Shown: in pieces, positions 12,601-27,600 of the stretch | How the letters are laid out: each line of letters opens with the position of its first letter | Position numbering within the stretch: position 1 is the stretch's first letter | Source of the DNA: Nipponacmea schrenckii | Taxonomy: Eukaryota > Mollusca > Gastropoda > Lottiidae | Assembly (NCBI GenBank): GCA_030562195.1 | Contig: CM060203.1 | Coordinates: forward strand, 10,802,208 to 10,866,207 | Length of the DNA: 64,000 nucleotides | Direction: 5' to 3' | Translations under genes and position numbers: made by a program | Notes under the pieces: model-generated | The model's input: only the letters and a program-made list of their open reading frames with translations | Databases searched by the model: none | Told to the model about the DNA's origin: nothing

Positions 12601-15600
12601 TCTATATTGATGAGAACTTGGATTTGACCTAAATAATGTTAGTTTTTTTGCCTGTGTTGAAACAGAAAATATGCTTTAAAGTGGGCGTATCTTGCTAGGC
12701 AACCGCTTGATTATACTTTCAATCAAATGTTTGTAGAATAATTTCCATTTATTTATCGTTTGTATTTTTTTAGAAATTTGTGAAGAAATAAATGGTATGG
12801 AAGATCCTGCCTACATTCCTGATTCATATATTGACGGTTTGACTGATGCCCAAAAATCTACCCTAAGAAGTCCTACTGGTGTTGTCTCATTAGCAGCAAA
12901 TAATGGTCCGATTACCATTACCTTGGGAGCCACTGATATCAGTCTAGGTTTTGTGGAATACAAGAATACTCAGAACCTTGCTAGAGTTGAAATAGAATTG
13001 ATTTCTGCTAATGGAGATGTGACTGCTGTAACTGATAAAGTATGTATAGTTTCATTTCAGTAAATCTAGTCAATAGTTGATTATCCTAGAAGTTTTATTA
13101 TAATCAGAATATATTTTCCATTAAACAAGTATAATTTCCTTCTGAAAAATATCCATTCAAATAATTCTTTTTCTGAATTTGTCATTGACTCTAATAGCTT
13201 TAATAGAAAGGTTAAAGATTATCCTGTTCTTCTGTTTTGACGTGGCCTTATTGTTGTCTGTTTGTTTCTTATATAATAGGCTAAATCTTAATGCTTATCC
13301 CTGTGAAAGGTTCAACTGTTGGTTTTGTAATTTCAATCAATTAATAACTGTTTATTGTAAAGATAAATAGGAAAACAGAGCCAACATAATTATCCCAATA
13401 TTTAAAGCCTACATATTTTAATATTTGCCATTACTTACCATCTGACATGTATTTTTTTACAGCCTGCTCTCAATGCTGCAGGAAATCAGAGAATAGATTT
13501 CAGACCTGAGGAAAAGGCTCAAAAGATAAAGATAACTTTTTATCCTGACAATGTATCTGAAAATGTTGGATTTAGTTTAGATGTACGAGCTTGTTTTGAA
13601 GGAACAGTTGGTCCAACCACAACAGGTGAGTAATTCACGATTTAGTTTCATGTCGAAGCTTAATTAATTGCCAAAAAATTTTTTATTCTTGTCTTTTGCA
13701 TAGAAAAACAACTATCAAATAGTGCAGAAATATTGTTATGGTTTTAGTGAAAAGCCGGACTGAAACTGGGCAGATTTTCCACTTCTCGTCTTTAAACACT
13801 TGAGGTTAATCTGTTGATGTATAAGAATGTGTAATGATTAACAGTTCCATTGAGAATAACAAGTCTTTACGTATGGGAATATGAGAAATCATTTAATCTA
13901 AATTTAAGGTCCAGCAACAGGAACTTCTGCCACTTTACCGCCAACAGGTACATCAGCTACTCTACCGCCAACAGGTACATCAGCTACTCTACCGCCAACA
14001 GGTACATCAGCTACTCTACCACCAACAGGTACATCCGCTACTCTACCACCAACAGGTACTTTTAGTAGTTTATAATTATCACTACATGAATAAATTATAT
14101 ACTGCAGCCATGAATACAGGATAAATATGACAACATAGCACAATATGAAATCTCTGACTTACTCAATCGTGAAAATGAACAAAGGGGTGATAATGTAGTA
14201 TTTTCTTATGCCCATTGATATATATGTGACTTTAACTCAGCTTAGAACTGCATACTGTTTCACAATTCTTTATGTATATTGTATATTTCCTCCCGTTTCT
14301 TTCAGGACCTGGTGTGTCAACAACTGCTGCTACTGGTACAACTTCGAGTAAGCTAATGTTTTTGTTTAGATTATTGTTAGTTGTACAAGAACATTCAATA
14401 TATTTGAAACTAATAAATCCTTTTACTAAATTATTAGTTTTTGATGTTAAAAAGTAATTTACCAGTGAAATATCTATCATTTTTTAAAATTTATTTTACA
14501 GCACCATGTACCAAGGTCACTGGAATGGAAAACCCACAATTACTTCCTGCTAGTTATCTTGAACAACCAGCTGGGTCACCATCATCAGATAATCCTGAGA
14601 ACTTAAGACCGGATTCACCAAATCCTTATACCATTCCTAATGTACCAAGTGAGGGAGTTAACATTACAGTCCGTCTGTCACCAGATGGTAATCCAATTCC
14701 TCTTGGAGATGTTGAAGCTATTAATACTGATAATGTTGATTCAATAGAAGTGTTTGTATTTGATGATACTACAAATGAATATGTACCAATAAATGAAGTT
14801 ATAGGATCTGTAAGTTGTTTTGTTTTATAATCAGAACTTTTATGTTTTTCTATGTATTTCTTTATGGATTGATTTTTTTATTGGCTATAATTTAATTTAA
14901 AATAGAGCTATTATATACTGTGATGTATTTGTTTTATATTTATATTTTGTTTTTGGTTATATGTTGATTTAAGTTATTCATTCTCTGAACTTTGTTTTTA
15001 GACACCAACAAAGAAAGTATTACCTGATGGAGTTGATACATCCAAAATTAAAATCCTTGTTAAACCTACCAATCCAAACAATCCAGTTGACATTAAATTA
15101 AAGATCCATGCCTGTTTTGAAGGTAATTTTGTGAAATGCTTTCCTTATTATAATCTATTTTACATTGCCTTGGTTCGAAGTTCTAATTATGTTTTGGTGA
15201 AGATTCATTTTTACATTAAGATATTATTAAATGGTTAGAAGTTATACAGATTTGTCATTTCCTATTCTTTATTCATTGATAGAAACTCACCCTGTTGGTA
15301 CAACAGAAGGACCTGTATCTGGAACTTCAGCAACAGAAGGACCACAACCAACACCACCATCAATCCCTACAACAGTTGGACCTTCTGGTAACTTGAATGA
15401 ATAAGATATATATTTGAATCAAAGCAAAAATATTTTTGTGAAAAAACTTTTGATAGGCAATGTTGACATATGCATTTGGTTTCTATTCTTGCTAGCACAA
15501 TAAAATACATCTGATTTGGCAGGCTATTATAGATAGACAAGTTGGTGGCGTATTTTGATCTGATTCTTGATCCTTATAACAATTCTAATGTGATAAATTA

Positions 15601-18600
15601 TACTGATATTATCCACCTTTTTATACGTCTACATGAAATCGGGGGCGTATATTGTCGTCATCCATATCCGTCCGTCGGTCCGTCCGTCCACACTTGCTCG
15701 TAATCCTTTTAGAATGATGAACCCTATTGAAAACGCGTTCAATTTTCGGCTTGTAAACACTCTACAAGGCACAATTCTTGACCTATTCTGACCCAAGGTT
15801 GAACCATATTGAAAATTGTAAATATCGAAAAATATTTAATTTGAATTATTGACCTTGTTCTTTAAATTGCTATTGATTTTTGCCTCGTAAACACTCTACA
15901 AGTCACAATTCTTGAATATTTTTGATGAAACTTGGCATGAGTATTTGTTATCACCGAAAGATTGAAAATCAGATAAATAGAAAAAATTTTTTTTTGATGC
16001 CCTTGTTTTTAAAACGCTTGTAAACACTCTAGAAAGAACAAATTTGGATTTTGATGGAACTGGGCTTGAGTGGTTTGTTATCAACCAAGGTTGAACACTA
16101 TTGAAAATCAGATAAATCGAAAAATATTTAGTATCTTTTTTTTTTTCTTTTTTTTTTTTTTAAGAAAACTTGTTCTACTTTTTTGGGAAGTTAACACTTA
16201 AGGAGGCACAATTCGTTACCAATTTTGACAAAATTCGCAAAAAATTGTTTGATATCACCTAAGGATCAGCCCTATTGAAAATTACGATAACAAAATATAT
16301 TTTATATGTATTATTGCCTTCGTTCTTTAAAACGCGTTCGATTTTTGGCTCTACAATGCACAATTATTTACCGATTTTGTCGAAACTTGCTGAAATTGTT
16401 TTATATCACCCAAAGATAAACCCTATCAAAAATATCGATATATATTGAATATGAATTGTGGACCTTGTTCTTTAAAATGCGTTTGATATTGTGCTGGTGA
16501 AAACTCTACAAGGCACATTTTTTTACGAATTTTGACGAATCTTGGCATGAGTATTTGTAATCACCCAAGGATGAATCCTATAGAAAATCAGAAAATGTCA
16601 AAATTAAGTAAAAGTTATTGCCCTTGTTGTTGAAAAAAATTTTCAAAATTTTAACTGGTAAACATTGTAGAAGGCACAATTTTTACAAATTTTGACAAAC
16701 CAGCTAAAATTGTTAATATTCATCCAAGGATGAACCCTATTTAAATTTTTAAAAAAATATTTAATATGAATTTTTGGCCCATGTTCATTAAAAGGATTTC
16801 GATATTTGACTCCTAAGTCACAATTCCTTATGGATTTTTATGAAACTTGCATTGTCAATTATTCATAATCAATGCTGCCATTGGGCGTATATTAACTTGC
16901 CTGGCAAGCTATCTTTTGTTCTATCAATCAAAGCTCCACAAGTCCTGTGAACTTTTAAATATTGTATGTGTATATTTTTGTAGTATTATTTCCATTTATG
17001 TATCATTTGTTTCTTTTTAGAAATTTGTGAAGAAATAAATGGAATGGAAGATCCTGCCTACATTCCTGATTCATTTATTGATGGTTTAACTGATGCCCAA
17101 AAATCTACCCTAAGAAGTCCTACTGGTGTTGTCTCATTAGCAGCAAATAATGGTCCGATTACCATTACCTTGGGAGCCACTGATATCAGTCTAGGTTTTG
17201 TAGAATACAAGAATACTCAGAACCTTGCCAGAGTTGAAATAGAATTGATTTCTGCTAATGGAGATGTGACTGCTGTAACTGATAAAGTATGTATAGAGTT
17301 TAATATTTATATATATATATATTATATATATACAGAAATATTATTATGATATATAGGTTCAACCTAAATATCTGAATATTTAAAGCCTACATATTTTAAC
17401 ATTTCACATTACTTACAATTTGACGTGTATTTTCTTACAGCCTGCTCTCAATGCTGCAGGAAATCAGAGAATAGATTTCAGACCTGAGGAAAAGGCTCAA
17501 AAGATAAAGATAACTTTTTATCCTGACAATGTGTCTGAAAATGTTGGATTCAGTTTAGATGTACGAGCTTGTTTTGAAGGAACAGTTGGTCCAACCACAA
17601 CAGGTGAGTAATTCACGATTTAGTTTCATGTCCAAGCTTAATTAATTGCAAAAAAAAATTTTATTTTTTGTCTTATGCATAGAGAAACAACTATAAGATA
17701 ATGCAGAAATATTTTAGTGAAAAGCCGGACTGAAACTGGGCAGATTTTCCACTTCTCGTCTTTAAACACTTAAGGTTAATCTGTTGATGTATAAGAATGT
17801 GTAATGATAACCAGTTCCATTGAGAATAACAAGTCTTTACGTATGGGAATATGAGAAATCATTTAATCTAAATTTAAGGTCCAGCAACAGGAACTTCTGC
17901 CACTCTACCGCCAACAGGTACATCAGCTACTCTACCGCCAACAGGTACATCAGCTACTCTTCCACCAACAGGTACATCAGCTACTCTACCACCAACAGGT
18001 ACATCAGCTACCCTACCACCAACAGGTACATCAGCTACACTACCAACAACAGGTACATCTGCTACTTTACCACCGACAGGTACATCAGCTACTCTACCAC
18101 CAACAGGTACATCCGCCACTTTACCGCCAACAGGTACATCCGCTACTCTACCACCAACAGGTACTTTTAGTAGTTGATATTTATCACTACATGAATAAAT
18201 ATATATACTGGACCCATGAATACAGTACAAATATGACAACATAGCACCATATGAAATCTCCGACTTACTCAATCGTGGAAATGAACAAAGGGATGATAAT
18301 GTTGTATTTTCTTATGCCCATTGATATATATGTATATGTGACTTTAACTCAGCTTAGAACTGCATACTGTTTCACAATTCTTTATGTATATTGTATATTT
18401 CCTCTCGTTTCTTTCAGGACCTGGTGTGTCAACAACTGCTGCTACTGGTACAACATCAAGTAAGCTAATGTTTTTATTTAGATAATTATTAGTTGTACAA
18501 AAAGATTCAATATATTTGAAACTAATAAAATCATTTTACTAAATTATTATTTTTTGATGTTAAAAAGTAATTTACCAGTGATATATCTATCATATCTTTT

Positions 18601-21600
18601 AATTTATTCTACAGCACCATGTACCAAGGTCACTGGAATGGAAAACCCACAATTACTTCCTGCTAGTTATCTTGAACAGCCAGCTGGCTCACCATCATCA
18701 GATAATCCTGAGAACTTAAGACCGGATTCACCAAATCCTTATATCATTCCTAATGTACCAAGTGAGGGAGTTAACATTACAGTCCGCCTATCACCAGATG
18801 GTAATCCAATTCCTCTTGGAGATGTTGAAGCTATTAATACTGATAATGTTGATTCAATAGAAGTGTTTGTATTTGATGACACTACAAATGAATATGTACC
18901 AATAGATGAAGTTATAGGATCTGTAAGTTGTTTTGTTTTATAATCAGAACTTTTATGTTTTTCTATGTATTTCTTTATGGATTGATATTTTTGTTGGTTA
19001 TAATTTAATTTAAAACAGAGCTATTATATACTGTGATGTATTATTTTTATATTTTTATTTTGTTTTTGGTTATATGTTGATTTAAGTTATTCATTCTCTG
19101 AACTTTGTTTTTAGACATCAACAAAGAAAGTATTACCTGATGGAGTTGATACATCCAAAATTAAAATCCTTGTTAAACCTACCAATCCAAACAATCCAGT
19201 TGACATTAAATTAAAGATCCATGCCTGTTTTGAAGGTAATTTTGTGGAATGCTTTCCTTATTATGATCTATTTTATATTGACTTGGTTAGAAGTTCTAAT
19301 TATGTTTTGATGAAGATTCATTTTTACTTAAAAATATTATTTAATGGTTAGAAGTTATTCAGTTTTGTAATTTCCTATTGTATATTTTGATAGAAACTCA
19401 CCCTGTTGGTACAACAGAAGGACCTGTATCTGGAACTTCAGCAACAGAAGGACCAAAAGAAACACAACCAACACCACCATCAATACCTACAACAGTTGGA
19501 CCTTCAGGTAAGAAGATTTGATCAAGAAATTTCAAATGTATACCGCATACCAACACCCAGAAAAAATAATTGCCTTTCTGATGATATTAATTACTGATTC
19601 AGCAAAAAACATTGAAACAGGTTTTTTTCTTGTTGTCTTGATTTCCAAACTAGCCAACAGATATATAACGATTGCAAGTCTCAGTTATTGCCTCTTTTAG
19701 TTTCCAAAGCTAAAATATTTTTTTCAAATTAAATTTTTCATAATTGTTTATAACAGAATGTACTGTTACAAATGGTATGGCTGATTCACAAGTAATACCT
19801 GATTCAAGTATCACTTCAACACCTACTGTTGATGTATCACAAATAAGACAAAACGGTGTATCTTTCCCTGCTGGACAGACTCCAGAAATTGTCATTGACC
19901 TAACACCATCATCTAATAGTGAAGTTGAAATTGGAAGTGTAACTGTTCCTGTAACAAATGTTAAATCAATTACTGTTACACCAATTGATTCTGCTGGTAT
20001 TGAAAAGACTAGTGATGCTGTAACTACAGTAAGTATGATCATGTCTCATTTATAAATTTGTAGTATAATGAAGATTGAGATTACAGAATGACACCTTGTT
20101 TGTACAGTAAGTTTGATCATGTGTTATTTGTTAGTGTGTAACCTAATGTGGCGGGACCAATGAGGACCTAGTGCGCTAAATGTGCAGTACAAGCTATATG
20201 GTATATCCAAGGTATATCAAGTTATCCAATATGTAAAAAGGCCTCTCACAGTGATAATAGTTCTATGACACTTTGTTTTAGAGTATTATTACAGCCTACT
20301 GTAACTGTTTATTTACTCAATAATTTTACTGTTTTATTACAGACTGTTTCTGGAAATACAGCTATAGTTACTTTCCCTAATGATGTTCAAGGTGAAAAGA
20401 TTAAAATAATATTAACACCAACAGATAATGGTGCAAATGTTGACACCACTGGTCCATTAGATGTTAGAGCATGTTTTGAAGGTATGTATCTTCTTATTCA
20501 AGGCTTAATGTTTAAATTTGAGAATAATAATCATTTCAATTTTTTTTATTTATTGATGCCTTTTCACTGTTGATTTATTGATTGTTTTAGAAACTGTTGG
20601 CCCACAAACTACAGAAGGACCTGTATCTGGAACATCAGCAACAGAAGGACCACAACCAACACCACCATCAATCCCTACAACAGCTGGACCTTCTGGTAAC
20701 TTGAATGAATAAGATATATATTTGAATCATAGCAAAAACATTTTTGTGAAAAAAAAAACAAAAAAACTTTTGATAGGCAATGTTGACATATGCATTTGGT
20801 TTCTATTCTTGCTAGCACAATGAAATACATCTGATTTGGTAGGCTATTATAGATAGACAAGTTGGTGGCGTATTTTGATCTAATTCTTGATCCTTATTAC
20901 AATTCTAATGTGATAAATTATACTGATATTATCCACCGTTTTATACGTCCACATGAAATCGGGGGCGTATATTGTCGTCACCCATATCCGTCCGTCCGTC
21001 CGTACACCTTGCTCGTAAACCTTCTAGAAGGCGCAATTCTTGACGGATTTAGATGAAACTTGATATGAGTTTATATGATCACGTAAGGATGAACCCTATT
21101 GAAAAGTATTATGAGTTCTTGCCCTTGTTCTTGAATAGCTCGTAAACACTCTACAATGCGCAATTCTTCATGGATTTTGATAAAACTTGGTGTGATAGTG
21201 TGTTATAACTTAAAGGTGAACCCTATTGAAAATCAGCGAAATCGAAAAATATTTAGTAACAAGTTATTGCCCTTGTTCTTGAAAACGCGTTCAATTTTAG
21301 CTTGTAAACATTCTTGAAAGAACAATTCTTAATGGATTTTGATGAAATTTGGCTTGAGTATTTGTTATCACCCAATGATGAACCCTATTGAAAACGCGTT
21401 CAAAATATCGAAAAATATTTAATTTGAATTATTGACCTTGTTCTTTAAATTGCTATTGTTTTTGCCTCGTAAACACTCTACAAGTCACATTCTTGACCAT
21501 TTTTGATGAAACTTTGTTATCAACTAAGGATGAACCCTATTGAAAATCAGATAAATAGAAAAAATTTAGGAATCAGTTATTGCCCTTGTTTTTTAAAACG

Positions 21601-24600
21601 GGTTCAATTTTAGCTTGTAAACACTCTAGAAAGGCACAATTTTGGATTTTGATGAAACTTGCTGATGTTTAGTATCACCCAAGGATAGCCCTATTGAAAA
21701 TAGATAACGAAATATATTTATATGCAAGTTCTTTTGTTCTTTAATAAGCTTCATTGTCTTGTGTCTTTAAATACATGTTATTTTTTCGTAGTTATTTCGA
21801 CATTGCATGAAATTGTTTTATATCACCTAGAAGATCCCTATTGAAAATACGATAATAAAATTGAATATGAATTATTGCCTTCGTTCTTTAAAAGCGTTCG
21901 ATTTTTGTGGTTCTACAATGCACATTTATTTACAATTTGACGAACTTGCTGAGAATTGTAATACCCAAGGATGAACTTGAAAATTAGAAATTAAATGAAG
22001 TTGATTGACCTTGTACTTTGAAAAAGCATAAATTTAGCTGGTGAAAATTTACAAGACATTTTTCAGAATTTTGACGAATACATAGCATGAATATTTGTAA
22101 TCACCAAGGATGAACTCTTAAAATTAAAAAAAAAGTCAAATTAATGTATAATCCTATGTATTTAAAAATATGTATATTTTTGTTTATATTTCATTTATGT
22201 ACATTTGTTTATTTTTAAAATAGAAAAATAAATGAATGGAAGATCTGAATTCTGATTTAAATAATGTTTAAAGATTCCAAAATTACTAAGAAGTCTACTG
22301 GTGTTGTCTCATTAGCAGCAAATAATGGTCGATTACCATTACCTTGGGTGCCACGTATCAACTAGGTTTTGTAGAATACAAGAATACTCAGAACCTTGCC
22401 CATTGAAATAGAATTGATTTCTGCTAATGGAGATGTGACTGCTGTAACTGATAAAGTATGTATAGAGTTTAATATTATATATATATATATATAAAAATTA
22501 TATATATACAGAAATATTATTATGATATATAGGTTCAACCTAAATATCTGAATATTTAAAGCCTACATATTTTAACATTTCACATTACTTACAATCTGAC
22601 GTTTATTTTCTTACAGCCTGCTCTCAATGCTGCAGGAAATCAGAGAATAGATTTCAGACCTGAGGAAAAGGCTGAAAAGATAAAGATAACTTTTTATCCT
22701 GACAATGTATCTGAAAATGTTGGATTCAGTTTAGATGTACGAGCTTGTTTTGAAGGAACAGTTAGTCCAACCACAACAGGTGAGTAATTTACGATTTAGT
22801 TTCATGTCTAAGCTTAATTAATTGCAAAAAAGAATTGTTTTTGTTTGTCTTATTATATAATGTAAGAAATATAGTGATGCTGTCAGTGAAAAGCCGGACT
22901 AAAAATGGGTATATTTTCCACTTCTCGTCTCTAACCACTTGAGTTTAATCTGTTGATGTATTAGACTGTGTAATGGTAACCAATTCCATTGAGAATAACA
23001 AGTCTTTACTTATGGAAATATGAGAAATCCTTTATCTAAATTTAAGGTCCAGCAACAGGAACTTCTGCCACTTTACCGCCAACAGGAACATCAGCTACTC
23101 TACCACCAACAGGTACATCTGCTACTTTACCATCAACAGGTACATCAGGTACTCTACCACCAACAGGAACATCAGCTACTCAATCGCCAACAGGTACATC
23201 AGCTACTTTACCATCAACAGGTTCATCAGCTACTCTACCACCAACAGGTACATCAGCTACTCTACCACCAACAGGTACATCAGCTACACTACCACCAAAA
23301 GGTACATCAGCTTCTTTACCACCAACAGGTACATCTTTTACTTTACCACCAACAGGTACATCAGCTACTCTACCACCAACAGGTACATCAGCTACTTTAC
23401 CACCAACAGGTACATCAGCTACTCTACCACCAACAGGTACATCAGCTACTTTACCACCAACAGGTACATCAGCTACTCTACCACCAACAGGTACATCAGC
23501 TACTCTAGCACCAACAGGTACATCAGCTACACTACCACCAAAAGGTTCATCAGCTTTTCTACCACCAACAGGTACATCAGCTACTCTACCACCAACAGGT
23601 ACATCAGCTACTCTACCAGCAACAGGTACATCAGCTACTCTACCACCAACAGGAACATCAACTACTCTTCCACCAACAGGTACATCTGCTACTCTAACAC
23701 CAACAGGTACATCAGCTACTCTACCACAATCAGGTACATCAGCTACTTTACCACCAACAGGTACATCAGCTACTTTACCACCAACAGGTACATTATCTAC
23801 TCTACCACAATCAGGTACATCAGCTACTTTACCACCAACAGGTACATCAGCTACTTTACCACCAATAGGTACATCTGCTACTTTACCATTAGCAGGTACC
23901 TCAGCTACTCTACCACCAACAGGTACATCAGCTACTTTACCACCAACAGGTACATCAGCTACTCTACCACCAACAGGTACATCAGCTACTCTACCACCAA
24001 CAGGTACATCAGCCACTCAACCACCAACTGGTACATCAGCTACTCTACCACCAACAGGAACATCAGCTACTAAAACGCCAACAGGTACATCAGCTACTTT
24101 ACCACCAACAGGTACATCAGCTACTTTACCACCAACAGGTACATCAGCTACTTTACCGCCAACAGGAACATTAGCTACTTTACCGCCAACTGGTACATCA
24201 GCAACACTACCACCAACAGGTACATCAGCTACTCAACCGTCAACAGGTACATCAGCTTCTCTACCACCAACAGGTACTTTTAGTAGTTGATATTTATCAC
24301 TACATGAATATATATATACTGGACCCATGAATACAGGATAAACATGGCAACATAGCACCTTATAAAATCTCTTACTTTCTCAATCATGGAAATGTAGAAA
24401 GTGGTGATAATGTGGTATTTTTTATACCCATTTAGTCAATTGTTCTGCCTATTTATAAAATTGCAAGACTTGATATGTTCCTAATGTTGATTTACCAACA
24501 CCTGAAATCCATTGATATATATGTGACTTTAAAGGGGCACAGTCTTGATTTGTTTCGGACAATCATCCGACTGCCTCAAACACATGAAATCTTTTGGTTA

Positions 24601-27600
24601 GCTAATCAGAAATAGTCTACAGAGCTTACCATTGAAATTTGAGCCTTCAAATCCATGAGTATACATATTTATCCGTGTTTGAAAATCATAATGTCTTAAG
24701 ACATTATGAACGTCCCGCCATATTGGAAAATCAAAGAGTTATAAATAGACTACTGCGCAGGCCCACACTGATAAAACAAAAAGAAAGTACGTGTAATAAC
24801 AATTGTAGATTTTGTCAACAGGACACACAATTTTCAGACTGACTGAAGACCAGCCGCGTACAGGACGAAAAAAAATGAAATTTTTGAGGTATATTTCAAG
24901 GTATTTTGCGATTTTCTTAGAGCTTGAGTATTTCTGAAGACTGTTTAAATGTAACAAAAGCCCAAAACGACCCCTAAAAATCAAGATTGTGCCCCTTTAA
25001 CTTAGCTTAGAACTTTAACCTGTTTCAAAATTCTTATTTAATCATCAAGTTTTATTTGTATTATTTGTTTTTTATATATTCTTCTGTTTCTTTCAGGACC
25101 TGGTGTTTCAACAACTGCTGCTACTGGTACTACATCAAGTAAGCTAATGTTTTTATTTAGATAATTATTAGTTTCTCAAGAACATTCAATATATCAATCT
25201 AAGAAATCTTTTTATTAAACTACTGTTTTTTATGTTAAAAGTAATTAACTAGTGTTGTATCTATCTTATCATTTAATTCATCTTACAGCACCATGTACCA
25301 AGGTCACTGGAATGGAAAACCCACAATTACTTCCTGCTAGTTATCTTGAACAACCAGCTGACTCACCATCGTCAGATAATCCTGAGAACTTAAGGCCGGA
25401 TTCACCAAATCCTTATAATATTCCTAATGTACCAAGTGAAGGAGTTAACATTACAGTCCGTCTGTCACCAGATGGTAATCCAATTCCTCTTGGTGACGTT
25501 GAAGCTATTAATACTGATAATGTTGATTCAATAGAAGTGTTTGTATTTGATGATACTACAAATGAATATGTACCAATAGATGAAGTTATTGGCTCTGTAA
25601 GTTGTTTTGTTTTATAAACAGGTCTATTATATTCTTGTATGTTTTTATGGTTTTATTTTGTTGTTGATGATATGTTGATTTAAGTTTTTCATTCTCTGAA
25701 CTGTGTTTTAGACACCAACAAAGAAAGTATTACCTGATGGAGTTGATACATCCAAAATTAAAATCCTTGTTAAACCTACAAATCCAAACAATCCAGTTGA
25801 CATTAAATTAAAGATCCATGCCTGTTTTGAAGGTATTGTTTTTGTTTTCTGGTTTACTTCAAATATTTTTTCATTTTTTATTAAGTATATAACCTTAACA
25901 TCAAGTTTTTCAATTTTCTTTTAGTTTTACAAAAAAATAATTGTGTATTCTGCTTAAAACCATTTCTTTATATGCCTTGTTGAAGCACTTGAATTTGTTT
26001 TAGCAGATCTATTTCATCAGATACAAAAACAAATTTAATTATAATTGAATATATAAATATCTTGAAAATTATAATTTAGAGAATACACGTTACATAAGAT
26101 TACCTTTTTGAAAATGAATTATATTTTGTTCATGCTGAAATTTTGTACTAAGTGTTTATATATTAGAAATTATTCACATGAAATTGTAATAATTTCAGAA
26201 ACTCACCAACTTCCTGGAACAACACCTATAGGAGCTTCTGTCACTGAAGAACCACAAGTAACACCACCAACACAACCATCCGGTAGAATAAATATACTAT
26301 TTTAATTATTAGATACATGTTAATTTTTAAAGACAAAAAGTCTATGAATATTCTAAGTGTACACGATAAAGATTGCAGTTTTCTTTGTTGTCTCAAAAGT
26401 AACTTTTTACTTTTTACCTTTTGATTGGTCATTTCCCTCTGCTTAGACATTACAAAATAGTTAAAACAATTGTATTTGATTGTGTTTCTTTTAAATGAGT
26501 TGATTTATCAACATTTTCTGGATTTATGTATCTTTAAGTGTTGGTATTGCTTAAATATGTCAAAATTGTTTTGTGTACCTATATGAAAATGTTTTGTGAG
26601 ACAGAAGAACGAATTTTGATAGGATTTTAAAAATTTGTGTAGAAATGTTTTAAAGTTATTGCTGGTATGTCAAAACTGACTTTAAAATTGAAAAAGAAAG
26701 AGTTTTTTTACCTTTGATTAAGCCATCCAAAACAAACACCATTTAAATTTTATTTCATATTCCTTTACTTTTATTCAGAGTTATGTGAGCAGATTAATGG
26801 AATGGAGTCTCCAGCCTTTATTCCTGAAAGTAGTGTCGATGGGTTGACTCCAGAGCAGGTAGCAGCCTTGAGAAATGGCTCTGTTTCTGTCAATGCTGAT
26901 GTAGAAGACAAAATTGTTTTCACAATTGATTTAACACCAAATGATAATAGTGAAGTTCAGCTAGGTTCTTTTAGGTTAATTGACGCTACTAATGTAAAGA
27001 GTGTTGAACTGGTATTGATAAAGGATACTGGAGCAGAGGAACCTGTAACTAATCAAGTAAGTAGGGATTTAGCAGTACCCTTAGGTATAAACTGAAAGAA
27101 AACTTTGATAATTGATATTAATACCAACCAGTTATGTTAAATGATATGGCTTTTGGATAATACCAACATAAGATGACAGTATTCACAAGACACCAGATTT
27201 ATAGTCATTTCCCTTCTCTGCACCAAAACCATGATTAAGACTACCATCTGGTTTTGATAAACTTGGTGTTATGTACAAACGTATGATTTTTATTAAGTTT
27301 TTGTTATTTAACTTGATTTGGCAATTTATCTAAATTCTGTTTGTTTTTTTCACTATTTTATTAAAAATGCGTAAGCTACTATATATTAGTAAGTTCAAAT
27401 GGAAGAAGACACCTCTTCAAGACGTTCAAAAATGCTTTCATGTCTCTGTTATGAATGCATATAAATGCAGATTGTTTTACGATCTGTGTTTGAGTATTAT
27501 AATATTAGTATAACAATATAGAATTTATAAATATTTGTTTCGCAGCCTGGACTCAATTCTGCAACACCAAGTGTTGACTTCGCTGCGACAGATAGTGCTG

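Noticed and set aside
13850..14065. YISYSTTNR ORFs (also 17820 and 60553)
   Set aside because: Third frame of the mucin repeat; the ATG lies in intron sequence upstream of the acceptor.
23180..24016. Long minus-strand ORFs of ADVPVGGRV repeats (also at 17874, 37854, 38799, 55572, 56994, 60607 and elsewhere)
   Set aside because: They are the antisense of the GTSATLPP array. The plus strand has in-phase splice sites and module context; the minus strand has none.
24639..24842. ORF inside the MITE-like element
   Set aside because: 67 codons between TIRs with no transposase-like features.
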